Positions 1 through 6,807 of a stretch of 8,992 bases of DNA are shown here, in pieces (position 1 is the stretch's first letter; every line of letters starts with the position of its first letter). A model generated the notes under the pieces. The model did not search any database. It saw only the letters and a program-made list of their open reading frames with translations, and was not told where the DNA came from. The translations under genes and the position numbers were made by a program. Source of the stretch: Acidobacteriaceae bacterium (lineage in GTDB: Bacteria > Acidobacteriota > Terriglobia > Terriglobales > Acidobacteriaceae); the NCBI GenBank assembly GCA_030040395.1, contig JASHTU010000352.1, positions 1 to 8,992 of the forward strand. Reading direction: 5' to 3'.

Positions 1-37
1 TGCGGGTCGGCGAAAGAACAATGCGAATGGGCTTCAT
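1..37 (-). CDS. Possible N-terminus of an unidentified gene, cut by the window edge
   Basis: An ATG reading leftwards from base 37 opens a frame of 12 codons (MKPIRIVLSPTR) that runs off the left edge without a stop. A GGAG lies about ten bases upstream on the same strand, which is an acceptable Shine-Dalgarno distance. The basic residues followed by a short beta-strand-like hydrophobic run (IRIVL) would suit the start of a cytosolic enzyme, but twelve residues cannot identify a family. It would follow vapC on the same strand after 179 bases. Chance occurrence is quite possible. Confidence 0.25.
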   Translation of the reverse strand, partial: MKPIRIVLSPTR

Positions 38-216
38 CACGGGGCGTCTCCGCTCGCTCCTCGACCCGGCGAATGGGGGCCCGGACCGGGCGGCATCGGC
101 GGGCGCAGGCAAAGTCCCAGAGCAATTCCTATTATCCGGGGCGGGGGAGCGGATGTTGCGCAAAACCAGGCGGGGGGAACCACGGTGACCACCCCCGGGG
201 CGTTGGTAGAACGGCC
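38..216. other. GC-rich intergenic spacer downstream of vapC
   Basis: No coding frame with family resemblance was found on either strand. The main structure is the odd palindrome GCCCGG-A-CCGGGC at 79-91. It could fold at the end of the vapBC transcript (minus strand) but has no following T-run, so I do not call it a terminator. The rest is G-runs and C-runs that open meaningless frames. Confidence 0.4.
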
Positions 217-633
217 TTACGGGATCAGCCCGGCCCCCTTCAGGACATCGGTACAGCGTTGCAAGCTCCGATCGCAGGTGAGGATGCCGCATTGCAGCCG
301 CGCTGCAACTGCACAGAGGAGCATGTCAACCGGTCCACACCGGACTCCGTGATCCTGACACACGTTGAACATCCGCGCCGCTTGAATGTAATCCTCGGGG
401 GCGATCTCCTCGTCACGAAAGGGGTCGAGCAGATCCTGCACTTTCGCAAACTGGCCTCGATCGCGGATGCCGGAGAGGATTTCCTGACGAATGGGCCCAA
501 TCATCACTATGCGGCGGTCTCGGATAGTTTCTTTGAGCGCGGCGCGGATTTTCTCTTCCGCCGGGTCGAGGCGGGCCGCATCGCGCCGCCGCAGAGAAAG
601 CGACCAGACGCAAGTGTCGACCAGCAGCTTCAT
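217..633 (-). CDS. vapC: VapC-family PIN-domain ribonuclease toxin
   Basis: This 138-residue single-domain protein is the toxin of a type II toxin-antitoxin pair. PIN toxins are Mg2+-dependent endoribonucleases that typically cut tRNA or rRNA and arrest growth when the antitoxin is lost. The four acidic residues expected in the active site are visible: D6 in the N-terminal strand LLVDTCVW, E51 in RQEIL, D103 in GPVDMLLCAVA and D121 in LTCDRSLQR. The length is normal for the family and the frame is intact, so the toxin is probably functional. The ATG overlaps the antitoxin stop (ATGA at 633-630), the usual arrangement for translational coupling. The protein ends ...GAGLIP at a TAA. The RNA target cannot be told from sequence. 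Confidence 0.93.
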   Translation of the reverse strand: MKLLVDTCVWSLSLRRRDAARLDPAEEKIRAALKETIRDRRIVMIGPIRQEILSGIRDRGQFAKVQDLLDPFRDEEIAPEDYIQAARMFNVCQDHGVRCGPVDMLLCAVAARLQCGILTCDRSLQRCTDVLKGAGLIP

Positions 634-851
634 TTCCGATCCGCTGCGATTCGATCAAGCCGCCGCGTTTTCTTGTAATCGTATTTTGCATCGAAGTCGA
701 CGGTTCCGAAGTGGTCCAAGATCCGCAATTGCTTGCGCCAACGAATGTATTCGTCAAGGGCCGCAGTGACCGCTTCTTTCTTGGTCTTGTGATGGCCGAT
801 GCTCCGCGCCTCATCGATTAATCGGTCGTCGACCGCCAAATTTGTCGCCAT
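630..851 (-). CDS. vapB: VapB-type antitoxin
   Basis: This 73-residue protein is the cognate antitoxin. It is expected to bind and inhibit VapC and, as a dimer, to repress its own promoter. The N-terminal half (MATNLAVDDRLIDEA, then KTKKEAVTAALDEYIRWRK, residues 1-40) has the ribbon-helix-helix pattern of the short VapB group common in Acidobacteria and mycobacteria. The C-terminal tail is rich in Asp, Tyr and Lys (FDAKYDYKKTRR) and fits the flexible toxin-binding segment. I chose the ATG at 851 rather than the longer open frame reaching 1085 because AAGGAGG lies at 865-859, seven bases upstream, and because family homology begins at this Met. Its stop overlaps the vapC start by four bases. 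Confidence 0.9.
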   Translation of the reverse strand: MATNLAVDDRLIDEARSIGHHKTKKEAVTAALDEYIRWRKQLRILDHFGTVDFDAKYDYKKTRRLDRIAADRK

Positions 852-870
852 CGCCGCGCCTCCTTGCGTA

Positions 871-902
871 TGTGTAGTATGCCACACATTTCGATGTGTG
901 AA
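871..902 (-). promoter_or_regulatory. vapBC promoter with overlapping inverted-repeat operator
   Basis: On the minus strand TTCACA (902-897) and ATACTA (880-875) form a -35/-10 pair with a 16-base spacer. A perfect 7-bp inverted repeat, CACACAT-TTCG-ATGTGTG (883-900), fills the spacer and touches the -35 box. A weaker 5-bp pair, TGTGT (871-875) with ACACA (884-888), covers the -10. Ribbon-helix-helix antitoxins repress their own promoters by binding such palindromes, so this is the likely VapB or VapBC operator. The structure is seen directly; the regulatory role is inferred. Confidence 0.6.
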
Positions 903-915
903 GAGGCGTTTCTTC

Positions 916-935
916 GCCGTTCGAAACTGAACGGC
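916..935 (-). terminator. Candidate terminator or attenuator hairpin after uppP
   Basis: GCCGTTC (916-922) and GAACGGC (929-935) form a perfect 7-bp stem with a six-base loop between the uppP stop and the vapBC promoter. There is no T-run on the downstream side in the minus-strand direction, so efficient intrinsic termination is doubtful. It may only weaken read-through from uppP into vapBC. Confidence 0.3.
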
Positions 936-976
936 TCTCATCGCGTTCGCCAGACTGTTCGAGCACCCTGCTGGTT

Positions 977-1858
977 CTAACTGCCGATGAACTTGGCGCC
1001 CCAGAACAACAGCCAGCCGCCGAGGAGGATGCGGTAGACGGCGAAGGGAACGAAACCATGTTTGCGCACCCAGAAGAGAAACCACTCGACAACGCCGAGG
1101 GCGACGATGAAAGAAACCACCGTGCCGATGATGAGCACGGCCCAGCGTTCAGGATTCATGACCACGTGGGCGACGGCCACGCCGGCGGCTCCAGCCGCCT
1201 TGCTCTTGTGAATCTCCTTGGCGAGGTCCCAGCCCGTCGCGGCGATCATGGTGGGGATGCAGAGCAAGAAGCTGAATTCGAGGGCCGCGGGGCGGGTCAG
1301 ATCGGCTATCTGGCCGGCGGCGATGGTGGACATGGAGCGGGACGTTCCGGGAAAGATGGCGGAGAGGGTCTGGCAGAGGCCGATCCAAACGGCCTGGAGG
1401 AGGTGCATCTCTTCAACGTCGCCCGTTCCGGGGTCGCTACGATCGGACCAGGCGTCGACGACCCACATGGCCACGCCGCCAACCAGCAGCGCGAGGGCCA
1501 TGGCGTTGAGGCTGCCCAGATTCTTCTCGCTCCACTTGCGCAGCGCCAGCGCCGGGAAGGAGGTGCACGCGAAGGCGACGAAGGTGAGGGTGATGGGGTG
1601 GTTGAACCAGGCGCGGTCACCGTTTTGGCCTTTGGGAAAGGTGCGGAAAAAATCCACGATGCGGACCAGAAATAGGAGGCACAGGGCCAGGATGGCGCCG
1701 ACTTGAATCACCACGGTGTACATGACCCAATAGGCGTCAGTGAGGGAGATTTTCATCAGCGCTTCCGCGATGCGCAGGTGGGCCGTGGAACTGACGGGCA
1801 GGAACTCGGTGAGGCCTTCGACGATTCCGAGCAGAATTGATTGTAAATACGGGCTCAA
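977..1858 (-). CDS. uppP: Undecaprenyl-diphosphate phosphatase (UppP/BacA)
   Basis: This integral membrane enzyme removes a phosphate from undecaprenyl diphosphate, regenerating the lipid carrier for peptidoglycan and O-antigen precursors; extra copies give bacitracin tolerance. At 293 residues it is slightly longer than the ~270-residue norm. Both signature motifs are present: EGLTEFLPVSSTAHL at residues 14-28 (E14, E18, S23, S24, H27) and PGTSRS at 170-175 (R174). Hydrophobic segments run throughout, including ~47-68, ~119-135, ~240-264 and ~272-288. The start is a TTG: no ATG precedes the motif closely, and AGGAGG (1869-1864) sits five bases upstream of the TTG. It lies 61 bases downstream of the SH3/TPR-like gene on the same strand, so the two are probably co-transcribed. 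Confidence 0.96.
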   Translation of the reverse strand: MSPYLQSILLGIVEGLTEFLPVSSTAHLRIAEALMKISLTDAYWVMYTVVIQVGAILALCLLFLVRIVDFFRTFPKGQNGDRAWFNHPITLTFVAFACTSFPALALRKWSEKNLGSLNAMALALLVGGVAMWVVDAWSDRSDPGTGDVEEMHLLQAVWIGLCQTLSAIFPGTSRSMSTIAAGQIADLTRPAALEFSFLLCIPTMIAATGWDLAKEIHKSKAAGAAGVAVAHVVMNPERWAVLIIGTVVSFIVALGVVEWFLFWVRKHGFVPFAVYRILLGGWLLFWGAKFIGS

Positions 1859-1919
1859 CCAGCCTCCTGGGCAGAGTGATCGTGGAAAAAGCAGCGAAAC
1901 GAGTCGAGCCCGCGCTCAC

Positions 1920-2960
1920 TCAGTCCAGGTCGATGCCATAAACAGGAATGTCTTCATCCAATTTGTACACCAATGCGCGCGCGCGCCAGGTGTAATCGGA
2001 GTCGGCGAAGTGAGTCTGCATCTGCTTGGTTAACTCGCGGGCGTGGTTGGCGGCAGCGGCGCTTTTGCCCTTGTCGCCGCCGGCGGAATACATATTGGCG
2101 AGGACGGCCATGCGGTAAACGGCCTGATAGAGCGCCTCCGCGGTGCGCGGACCGTCGGGATACTCGTCGGCGTATTTCTCGTAAAGATCGGCTTCCTTCT
2201 CCGGGCACTTGGTCGAGCCCTCCCAATTTCCGCACAGCTTGTCGTCGATGAGGTCGAAGGCTGCCAGAGCCGCCCAGCGCGTGCGGGGGTAGTGTTTGAC
2301 CACGTTGTGCAGCGGATCCTCGTTCATGCGCGGACGCAGGTAGGCCTGCTGCTCCTTGGCCGAGGGGAGGGTAGAGACGTCGGCCTTCTGGAGCTGCCAG
2401 CGGATGTCGGCCGCGCGCCACGCCGCTTCGCCCGCGAGAGGCGAGTTGGGAAACATCTCGGCGACGCGGCGATAGAGCAGGCCGGCGGCCTGGGCAGCGT
2501 TGGTGGGGCCGCGCGGGTTCGAGGCCAGGGATTCTTCGTTGGCCGCTGCGCCCATGATGATCTGGTCGCCGTTGGGGGTGGTTTCTTCCACGACGCCCTT
2601 GGCCTGGACCCAGCCGGAGATGGGCGGGGGCGTTTCGTTGCCGCCCACCATGGGCTGATCCTCCTGGTCCTGCATTTCTTCGATGTCGGTGTTCGCGTAC
2701 ACGCGCAGCCAGGGGCCGCTTCTTTCGGCAACCACCATTTCGCGGCCAATCTGCACCTTGTCGAGGCGCTGGGAGTTGGGATCGGGCTGGACGTAGAGGG
2801 GCGTAATCTGCAGGGCCGTGGCGCGAGGCCCGGCCATCGGCTTTTGAATTTGCTGCGCCGGGATTCCTGCTCCGCATGCGGGCAGGGCGGGCGCGGCCAA
2901 CGCAGCGGCCAAGGCGAGCGGAAAAACGGGTTGAACGTGAAGCTTGCTCACGGAAAACAT
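1920..2960 (-). CDS. Exported SH3-domain protein with TPR-like helical repeats
   Basis: I do not recognise a named family for this 346-residue protein. Residues 11-28 form a hydrophobic signal-peptide core. C29 follows in LPAC, a poor lipobox because of the Pro at -2, so it could be a lipoprotein or a soluble periplasmic protein. Residues ~53-122 (LYVQPDPNSQRL..., GPWLRVYA, ISGWVQAKGVV) look like a bacterial SH3 domain. Residues ~155-335 hold helical pairs of TPR or BamD type: LYRRVAEMFPNSPLAGEAAW, HYPRTRWAALAAFDL, EKYADEYPDGPRTAEALY and HFADSDYTWRARAL. This suggests an envelope scaffold. The ATG at 2960 is chosen because the signal peptide begins there; the much longer open frame upstream is antisense to the permease. 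No strong Shine-Dalgarno is visible. It is followed by uppP. Confidence 0.75.
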   Translation of the reverse strand: MFSVSKLHVQPVFPLALAAALAAPALPACGAGIPAQQIQKPMAGPRATALQITPLYVQPDPNSQRLDKVQIGREMVVAERSGPWLRVYANTDIEEMQDQEDQPMVGGNETPPPISGWVQAKGVVEETTPNGDQIIMGAAANEESLASNPRGPTNAAQAAGLLYRRVAEMFPNSPLAGEAAWRAADIRWQLQKADVSTLPSAKEQQAYLRPRMNEDPLHNVVKHYPRTRWAALAAFDLIDDKLCGNWEGSTKCPEKEADLYEKYADEYPDGPRTAEALYQAVYRMAVLANMYSAGGDKGKSAAAANHARELTKQMQTHFADSDYTWRARALVYKLDEDIPVYGIDLD

Positions 2961-3208
2961 GATACTGGAACGACGCTGTGGGCGGGGTTCGGTAAGCAGC
3001 GGGCGGAAGCGCGGACGCGGTTCGCGCGAGTCGCATGCACCGCCGGCGCGCTGTGCTGCGCCTGGCGTGCAAAGCGATCGCCCGCCATCGAGGAGGGTGG
3101 CGAAGGACGCGCCGGGGGAAGGTCTCGACTGGCGCGCCAAACAGTTCCCGGTGGTAATGCCGCGAATTTTCCTGGCATACTGATGTGGCGTCGCCATAGG
3201 GAGTCCGG
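2961..3208. other. Divergent intergenic region between the SH3/TPR-like gene and the padR remnant
   Basis: No credible gene is seen here. It should contain the promoter of the SH3/TPR-like gene on the minus strand and the former padR promoter on the plus strand. Only CATACT (3176-3181), preceded by TGG, resembles a -10 on the plus strand, and no matching -35 is evident. TGGCGCGCCA (3130-3139) is a perfect palindrome with no assigned role. The AGGGAG at 3198-3203 is the Shine-Dalgarno of the padR remnant. Confidence 0.4.
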
Positions 3209-3331
3209 ATGCCGTCGTCGAAGCTCGATCTTCTCCAGGGAATGCTCGACCGGATGGTCCTTTAGATCCTGGCCGCCATGGGTTCATTCCATGACAACGG
3301 CATTGCCTGCCGCATCCAGCGGGTAAGCGGC
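3209..3331 (+). pseudogene. Truncated PadR-family transcriptional regulator remnant
   Basis: From the ATG at 3209, with AGGGAG five bases upstream, the frame reads MPSSKLDLLQGMLDRMVL, then a TAG at 3263, then ILAAMGSFHDNGIACRIQRVSG. This matches the N-terminal helices of the short PadR regulators that precede acidobacterial permeases (typically LLQGTLD..IL..L..GP.HGYGIA.RI). The TAG is one base from AAG (Lys), a residue usual at that place. The conserved GP-HGYG is altered to GS-HDNG. Homology stops after about 42 codons, just where sequence resembling the permease N-terminal domain begins, so the rest of the winged helix and the C-terminal dimer helix are missing. The protein cannot be functional. 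The family assignment rests on recalled motifs. Confidence 0.72.
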
Positions 3332-3407
3332 CGAGGCCCGCGCAGCCCTGATCAGCCTGGGCGGCCTCGAGCAAGCCAAAGAACGCCACCGTGAAGCGCG
3401 AGGACTT
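3327..3407 (+). pseudogene. Untranslated remnant of the permease N-terminal domain
   Basis: In the same frame as the downstream permease ATG, bases 3327-3407 read AAEARAALISLGGLEQAKER and then HREARGL. This matches the end of the small cytoplasmic helical domain that precedes the first membrane segment in many ADOP permeases (pattern EEARRAAL.R.GG.EQ.KE..R.ARG). An in-frame TAA at 3324 lies just upstream, and no ATG, GTG or TTG occurs in this frame before 3408. The segment is therefore probably no longer translated. With the padR remnant it marks the join of a deletion that removed the padR end and the permease beginning. Confidence 0.62.
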
Positions 3408-5876
3408 ATGCCAATCGATATCCAGATCCAAAACCTGAAGTACACCTTTCGCTCGCTGGGCCGGGACCGCGGATTCGCAACTGTCGCCGTCCTCATCCTC
3501 GCGCTCGCCATCGGCGCCAACGTGGCCGTCTTCAGTGTTGTCAACACGCTCATGTTGCGCCCGCTTCCGTTCCCCGCCGCGCAACAGCTTACCTGGATCG
3601 CGCCGCCCCCGCAGAAATGCGGCCTTTCCTGCGAGACTTATTCCACCGACGCCTACGACGAATTCCGCGAGTACAGCCGCTCTTACCAGGACGTGACCGG
3701 CTACTTCGCTTTCTCCACCCCCGACAATCTCAGCCTATCGCGGGGCGGCGCGCCCATCCCCGCCACCGGCATTGACGTCATCGCCAACTTCTTCCAGGTT
3801 CTTGGCGTGCAGCCGGCCATGGGCCGCCTCTTCAATGCAGACGATGCCCGCAACGGCGCTCCGCCTGTCATGCTGCTTACCAATGCCTGGTGGCGCACGC
3901 AGTTCAACGCCGACCCCAACATTGTCGGCAAGGCCTTCGACATCAATGGCCGGCAGACGACGGCGATGGGCGTGCTGCCTGCCTGGTTCGATTTCGGGGC
4001 GGTCTTCGCGCCCGGCTCAAGAGTCGACGCCATCACGCCCCTCGACCTGTACGGGCCGCCGCGCGACTGGGGCAACATCGTAACCCTGATCGGCCGGCTC
4101 AAGCCGGGCGTCAGCCTCGCTCAGGCGCGCGAAGACGCGAGTCTGGCCGCGCCGCACATGTGCTGGAACAACAAATTCCCCAACTCTTGCGGCTCCTATT
4201 CGAAGGAATATGGTGACATCGTTCCCGTTTCGCTTAAAGCGCATGTCAGCGGACAACTGCGGCGGTCGCTTATCGTGCTTTGGGCCGCGGTGGGCGCCAT
4301 TCTCCTGATTGCTTGCGTAAATCTGTCGAACTTATTGCTGGCTCGGGGCTCGGCGCATGCAAAAGAATTCGCCGTGCGCGGAGCGCTGGGAGCAAGCCGC
4401 CTGCGTATCCTGGGCCAACTTCTCACCGAGAGTCTCTTGCTCTCCGCTGCGGGCGCGCTTCTGGGACTGGGCTTGGCGTTTCTGGTCATCTACTGGCTTG
4501 CCCACCAGGGCGCCATCGCGCTTCCTCTGCTGGCCACTCTGCGCATCGACGGCTCGGCGCTGGCGTGGACAATTCTCGTGGCCACCTTCGCCGCGGTGTT
4601 CTTCGGGCTTGTGCCCGGCCTGCGTATCGCCGGGAGCAATCTTCACGAGGGGCTCAAGGACTCCGGTCCCGGCGCGGGCCAGAGCCGCAAATTCGGGCGG
4701 TTGCGCGCCGTCCTTGTCGTCACCGAAATAGCTCTTGCCTGCATGTTACTGGCGGGCGCGGGGCTGCTTTTGCGCAGTTTTCTTCGCGTCCTCGAGGTCG
4801 ACCTCGGCTTTGAGCCCAGCCGCGCCGCTGCGGTCAAGGTGGAGTATGACGACAGCGCCCCCACGCCGCTGGCCAGCGTGCAAAAGCGCGCCGTAATTTT
4901 CCAGCAGATTCTGGCGCGGGTGGAGGCGATTCCCGGCGTCCAGGCAGCCGGCCTCACGGACTTCTTGCCGCTGGGCCAGAACCGCTCGTGGGGAACCCCG
5001 TGGCCGAAGGGCATCCGCCGCCCCGACCAGGCGCCATCGGGGCCGCTGGTGTACGTGGTTTCTCCGGGCTACCTGCGCGCCATGGGCACGCCGCTGCGCG
5101 GGCGCGACTTTACCTGGGACGATGGGCCGAAAAGCGGAAATGTGGTGATCATTAACAGCGCCTACGCACGCTTTCTGGCCAATTATGCTCATTGGCCCAA
5201 CGGCAATGCCGTCGGCCAAGTGGTGAACGACGGAAGCGACCTGCGCATCGTCGGCGTGGCCGACGACGTACACGAGGAAAGCGTGGAGGGCAGCGCGGGA
5301 TGGCAAATCTATTACCCTGCCTTGCAGGCAACGCCCGCCGGCGCGGAGCTGGTCATTCGCACCACGCTGCCGCCCGCTGCGCTTGCCTCCAGCGTGATGA
5401 GGGTTCTCCGTAACCTCAACCCCAGCCAGCCGGCTGCTGAGTTTGTTCCCATCCAAACCCTGGTGGACCACGCCAACTCGCCGCGCCGCTTCTTTATGCT
5501 GCTGGTGGCCATGTTTGCAGCGCTCGGGCTGCTGCTGGCCGGGCTCGGCATCTACGGCGTAATCACCTACTCGGTGACGCGGCAGACGCAGGAGATCGGC
5601 ATTCGCATGGCGCTGGGCGCGGGCCCCGGAAGCGTGCAGCGGTTGGTGCTCGGCGAAACGCTGCGCCTGGCCGTGGCAGGCGTGGCGCTGGGCGCCGTGG
5701 GAGCGCTGGGGATGGCCCGGCTCATCGCCTCGCTGCTTTTCGACACCTCGCCCTGGGATACGGTCACCTATCTCGGTGTAGCGCTGGCCATCGTGGCCGT
5801 CGCAGGTCTTGCCGGCTATCTGCCTGCGCGTCGCGCGTCGCGCATCGACCCCATGACCGCGCTGCGCACGAATTGA
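3408..5876 (+). CDS. ADOP-type ABC permease (MacB/FtsX family), N-terminally shortened
   Basis: This 822-residue inner-membrane protein has two MacB-periplasmic-core plus FtsX modules, the layout of acidobacterial duplicated orphan permeases, which are named for lacking an adjacent ATPase gene. None is visible in this window either. Membrane segment 1 is ~24-47 (GFATVAVLILALAIGANVAVF), followed by periplasmic domain 1. The first FtsX set covers ~286-306, ~345-365 and ~384-405. A linking segment at ~431-455 (LRAVLVVTEIALACMLLAGA) starts module 2, whose FtsX set is ~694-716, ~754-775 and ~786-805. Both FtsX sets carry the family's cytoplasmic loop pattern (KEFAVRGALGASRLRIL and QEIGIRMALGAGPGSVQRLV). 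It ends in DPMTALR, typical of the family. AGGA (3401-3404) is only three bases from the ATG, an awkward spacing that fits an originally internal Met. The substrate is unknown. Confidence 0.9.
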   Translation: MPIDIQIQNLKYTFRSLGRDRGFATVAVLILALAIGANVAVFSVVNTLMLRPLPFPAAQQLTWIAPPPQKCGLSCETYSTDAYDEFREYSRSYQDVTGYFAFSTPDNLSLSRGGAPIPATGIDVIANFFQVLGVQPAMGRLFNADDARNGAPPVMLLTNAWWRTQFNADPNIVGKAFDINGRQTTAMGVLPAWFDFGAVFAPGSRVDAITPLDLYGPPRDWGNIVTLIGRLKPGVSLAQAREDASLAAPHMCWNNKFPNSCGSYSKEYGDIVPVSLKAHVSGQLRRSLIVLWAAVGAILLIACVNLSNLLLARGSAHAKEFAVRGALGASRLRILGQLLTESLLLSAAGALLGLGLAFLVIYWLAHQGAIALPLLATLRIDGSALAWTILVATFAAVFFGLVPGLRIAGSNLHEGLKDSGPGAGQSRKFGRLRAVLVVTEIALACMLLAGAGLLLRSFLRVLEVDLGFEPSRAAAVKVEYDDSAPTPLASVQKRAVIFQQILARVEAIPGVQAAGLTDFLPLGQNRSWGTPWPKGIRRPDQAPSGPLVYVVSPGYLRAMGTPLRGRDFTWDDGPKSGNVVIINSAYARFLANYAHWPNGNAVGQVVNDGSDLRIVGVADDVHEESVEGSAGWQIYYPALQATPAGAELVIRTTLPPAALASSVMRVLRNLNPSQPAAEFVPIQTLVDHANSPRRFFMLLVAMFAALGLLLAGLGIYGVITYSVTRQTQEIGIRMALGAGPGSVQRLVLGETLRLAVAGVALGAVGALGMARLIASLLFDTSPWDTVTYLGVALAIVAVAGLAGYLPARRASRIDPMTALRTN

Positions 5877-6065
5877 GGCGCGCGCCGTAGTTCATCTCGC
5901 CTGTGCGGCCAGCCACCCCACGGGCTAAGAACTGTCATGGGGACCCCGGTTAGGCCGCAAGCATAGGGCGCCACAGCAGCGGATGAACGGGCGTGAGAAA
6001 CATGATTGGCAGCCTGCCCAACTGCACGCGCGGCGGTCACTCTACCCGGAGGCGCGCGGCGGTGA
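5877..6065. other. Non-coding spacer with inverted repeats after the permease
   Basis: No gene is seen. GGCGCGCGCC (5877-5886) directly abuts the permease stop and is self-complementary. TGCGGCC (5904-5910) and GGCCGCA (5953-5959) form a 7-bp inverted repeat with an inner CCCCA/TGGGG pair (5916-5920, 5938-5942); no T-run follows, so a terminator is only possible. A short direct repeat, GCGCGGCGGT, occurs at 6028-6037 and 6055-6064, leading into the REP-like unit. Confidence 0.4.
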
Positions 6066-6158
6066 TTCCTCCCGTCGGGAGGAACCGAAAATAGCCCAGG
6101 ATGAAATCCTGGGTGAGCAGCCCAAGACGGCCCGCCGCCCCGTAGGGTCGGCGCGAAA
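6066..6158 (+). repeat. REP-like palindromic unit, upstream copy
   Basis: Three small hairpins lie in tandem. TTCCTCCC-GTC-GGGAGGAA is at 6066-6084 and CCCAGGAT-GAA-ATCCTGGG at 6095-6113. The third, at 6133-6153, has arms CGCCG and CGGCG, one mismatch, then CCC/GGG closing a GTA loop. The unit recurs in the same orientation downstream of the transposase at 6880-6971, with 18 identical bases (6086-6103 and 6899-6916) and 25 identical bases (6134-6158 and 6947-6971). This fits the REP sequences associated with RAYT transposases. GTAG, the tetranucleotide recognised beside REP hairpins in enterobacteria, appears here at the loop of the third hairpin. Confidence 0.75.
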
Positions 6159-6199
6159 AGCCGATGGGGCCATCACGTGACTCCCCCGCCGCCATGAAT

Positions 6200-6229
6200 T
6201 TGGTTCGTGCGATTGGTTCGCTGTAGGAT
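6200..6229 (+). promoter_or_regulatory. Candidate promoter of the transposase transcript
   Basis: TTGGTT (6200-6205) and TAGGAT (6224-6229) form a -35/-10 pair with an 18-base spacer. Transcription would start near 6236, just before the left arm of the leader inverted repeat at 6239. The TTGGTT lies in a short direct repeat (TTGGTTCG, also at 6213-6220). The placement is sensible but the boxes are only moderate matches. Confidence 0.35.
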
Positions 6230-6230
6230 T

Positions 6231-6347
6231 TGGCTATAGCGGTTCTCCAATTGGTGTAGAGCAGAGGCTCGAACCCGGAGTGGCGTTATTCTCAAGAAAA
6301 CGCCACCTGGCACGCCGCTCAAAACTGCACGGGGATTGGAGAACCGC
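6231..6347 (+). ncRNA. Structured leader of the transposase gene (copy A)
   Basis: A perfect 13-bp inverted repeat, GCGGTTCTCCAAT (6239-6251) and ATTGGAGAACCGC (6335-6347), encloses a second perfect stem, GTGGCGTT (6280-6287) with AACGCCAC (6299-6306). The right outer arm contains GGAGAA (6338-6343), the only Shine-Dalgarno-like sequence before the transposase ATG at 6354, so folding the RNA would hide the ribosome binding site. IS200 in enterobacteria is known to use a 5'-UTR stem-loop in this way to keep transposase low. The same element occurs without a transposase at 7323-7440. The fold is seen in the sequence; the control role is inferred. Confidence 0.65.
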
Positions 6348-6353
6348 CGTAAT

Positions 6354-6803
6354 ATGCCCCACACCTATTGCTCGTTGCTGTTCCATTGCGTCTTTTCGAC
6401 AAAGGAACGCCGCAGTTTCATTGTGGAGGGCTTGCGGGAGCGATTATGGGCTTATATCGGAGGGATTGCGCGCGAGCATGAGATGCGGGCGCTGGCCGTG
6501 GGTGGAATGGAGGACCACGTCCACATTCTGCTCAGTCTGCCCGCGTCCAAGGCCATTTCCCAGGCGATGCGGGAGATCAAGCAAGGGTCGTCGCGATGGA
6601 TGCATGAAGCGTGCGGAGTGGCGGATTTTGCGTGGCAAGAAGGATACGGGGCGTTTTCAGTCGGGTTGAACCAGCTGGATGCAACCGTGGCGTACATCGC
6701 GGGCCAGCAGGAGCATCATCGGAAGCGGGATTTTCAGGCGGAGTTTGTGGCGTTCTTGAAGAAGCACCGGATTGAATACGATCCGCGGTTTGTGTGGGGT
6801 TGA
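6354..6803 (+). CDS. Y1 (HUH) single-strand transposase, IS200/RAYT-like
   Basis: This 149-residue protein belongs to the REP-associated tyrosine/IS200-like transposases, which cut and join single-stranded DNA at hairpins through a 5'-phosphotyrosine. Counting from the ATG at 6354, the metal-binding HUH motif is H55-V-H57 in MEDHVHILLSL. The likely nucleophile is Y114 in VAYIAGQQEHHRK, with Q118 four residues on. The N-terminus MPHTYCSLLFHCVFSTKER and the C-terminus FLKKHRIEYDPRFVWG are typical of the group. A TTG at 6336 would add six residues, but homology starts at 6354. All key residues are present, so it may be active. REP-like units on both sides and no tnpB favour a RAYT-like, possibly domesticated, role over an ordinary insertion sequence. 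Confidence 0.9.
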   Translation: MPHTYCSLLFHCVFSTKERRSFIVEGLRERLWAYIGGIAREHEMRALAVGGMEDHVHILLSLPASKAISQAMREIKQGSSRWMHEACGVADFAWQEGYGAFSVGLNQLDATVAYIAGQQEHHRKRDFQAEFVAFLKKHRIEYDPRFVWG

Positions 6804-6807
6804 GCGG

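Noticed and set aside
2043..3326. 427-codon open frame on the plus strand opposite the SH3/TPR-like gene
   Set aside because: It is antisense to a gene with a signal peptide and domain structure; its product is Gly/Arg/Ala-rich without motifs, as expected from high-GC shadow frames.
2961..3584. Upstream extension of the SH3/TPR-like frame to 554 codons
   Set aside because: The extension has no domain pattern, runs antisense to the padR remnant and the start of the permease, and the signal peptide begins at the ATG at 2960.
6261..6280. CTCGAACCCGG in the transposase leader, resembling a tRNA T-loop on the minus strand
   Set aside because: The flanking bases do not form a five-base-pair T stem and no other tRNA arms are present; the segment is accounted for by the leader element.
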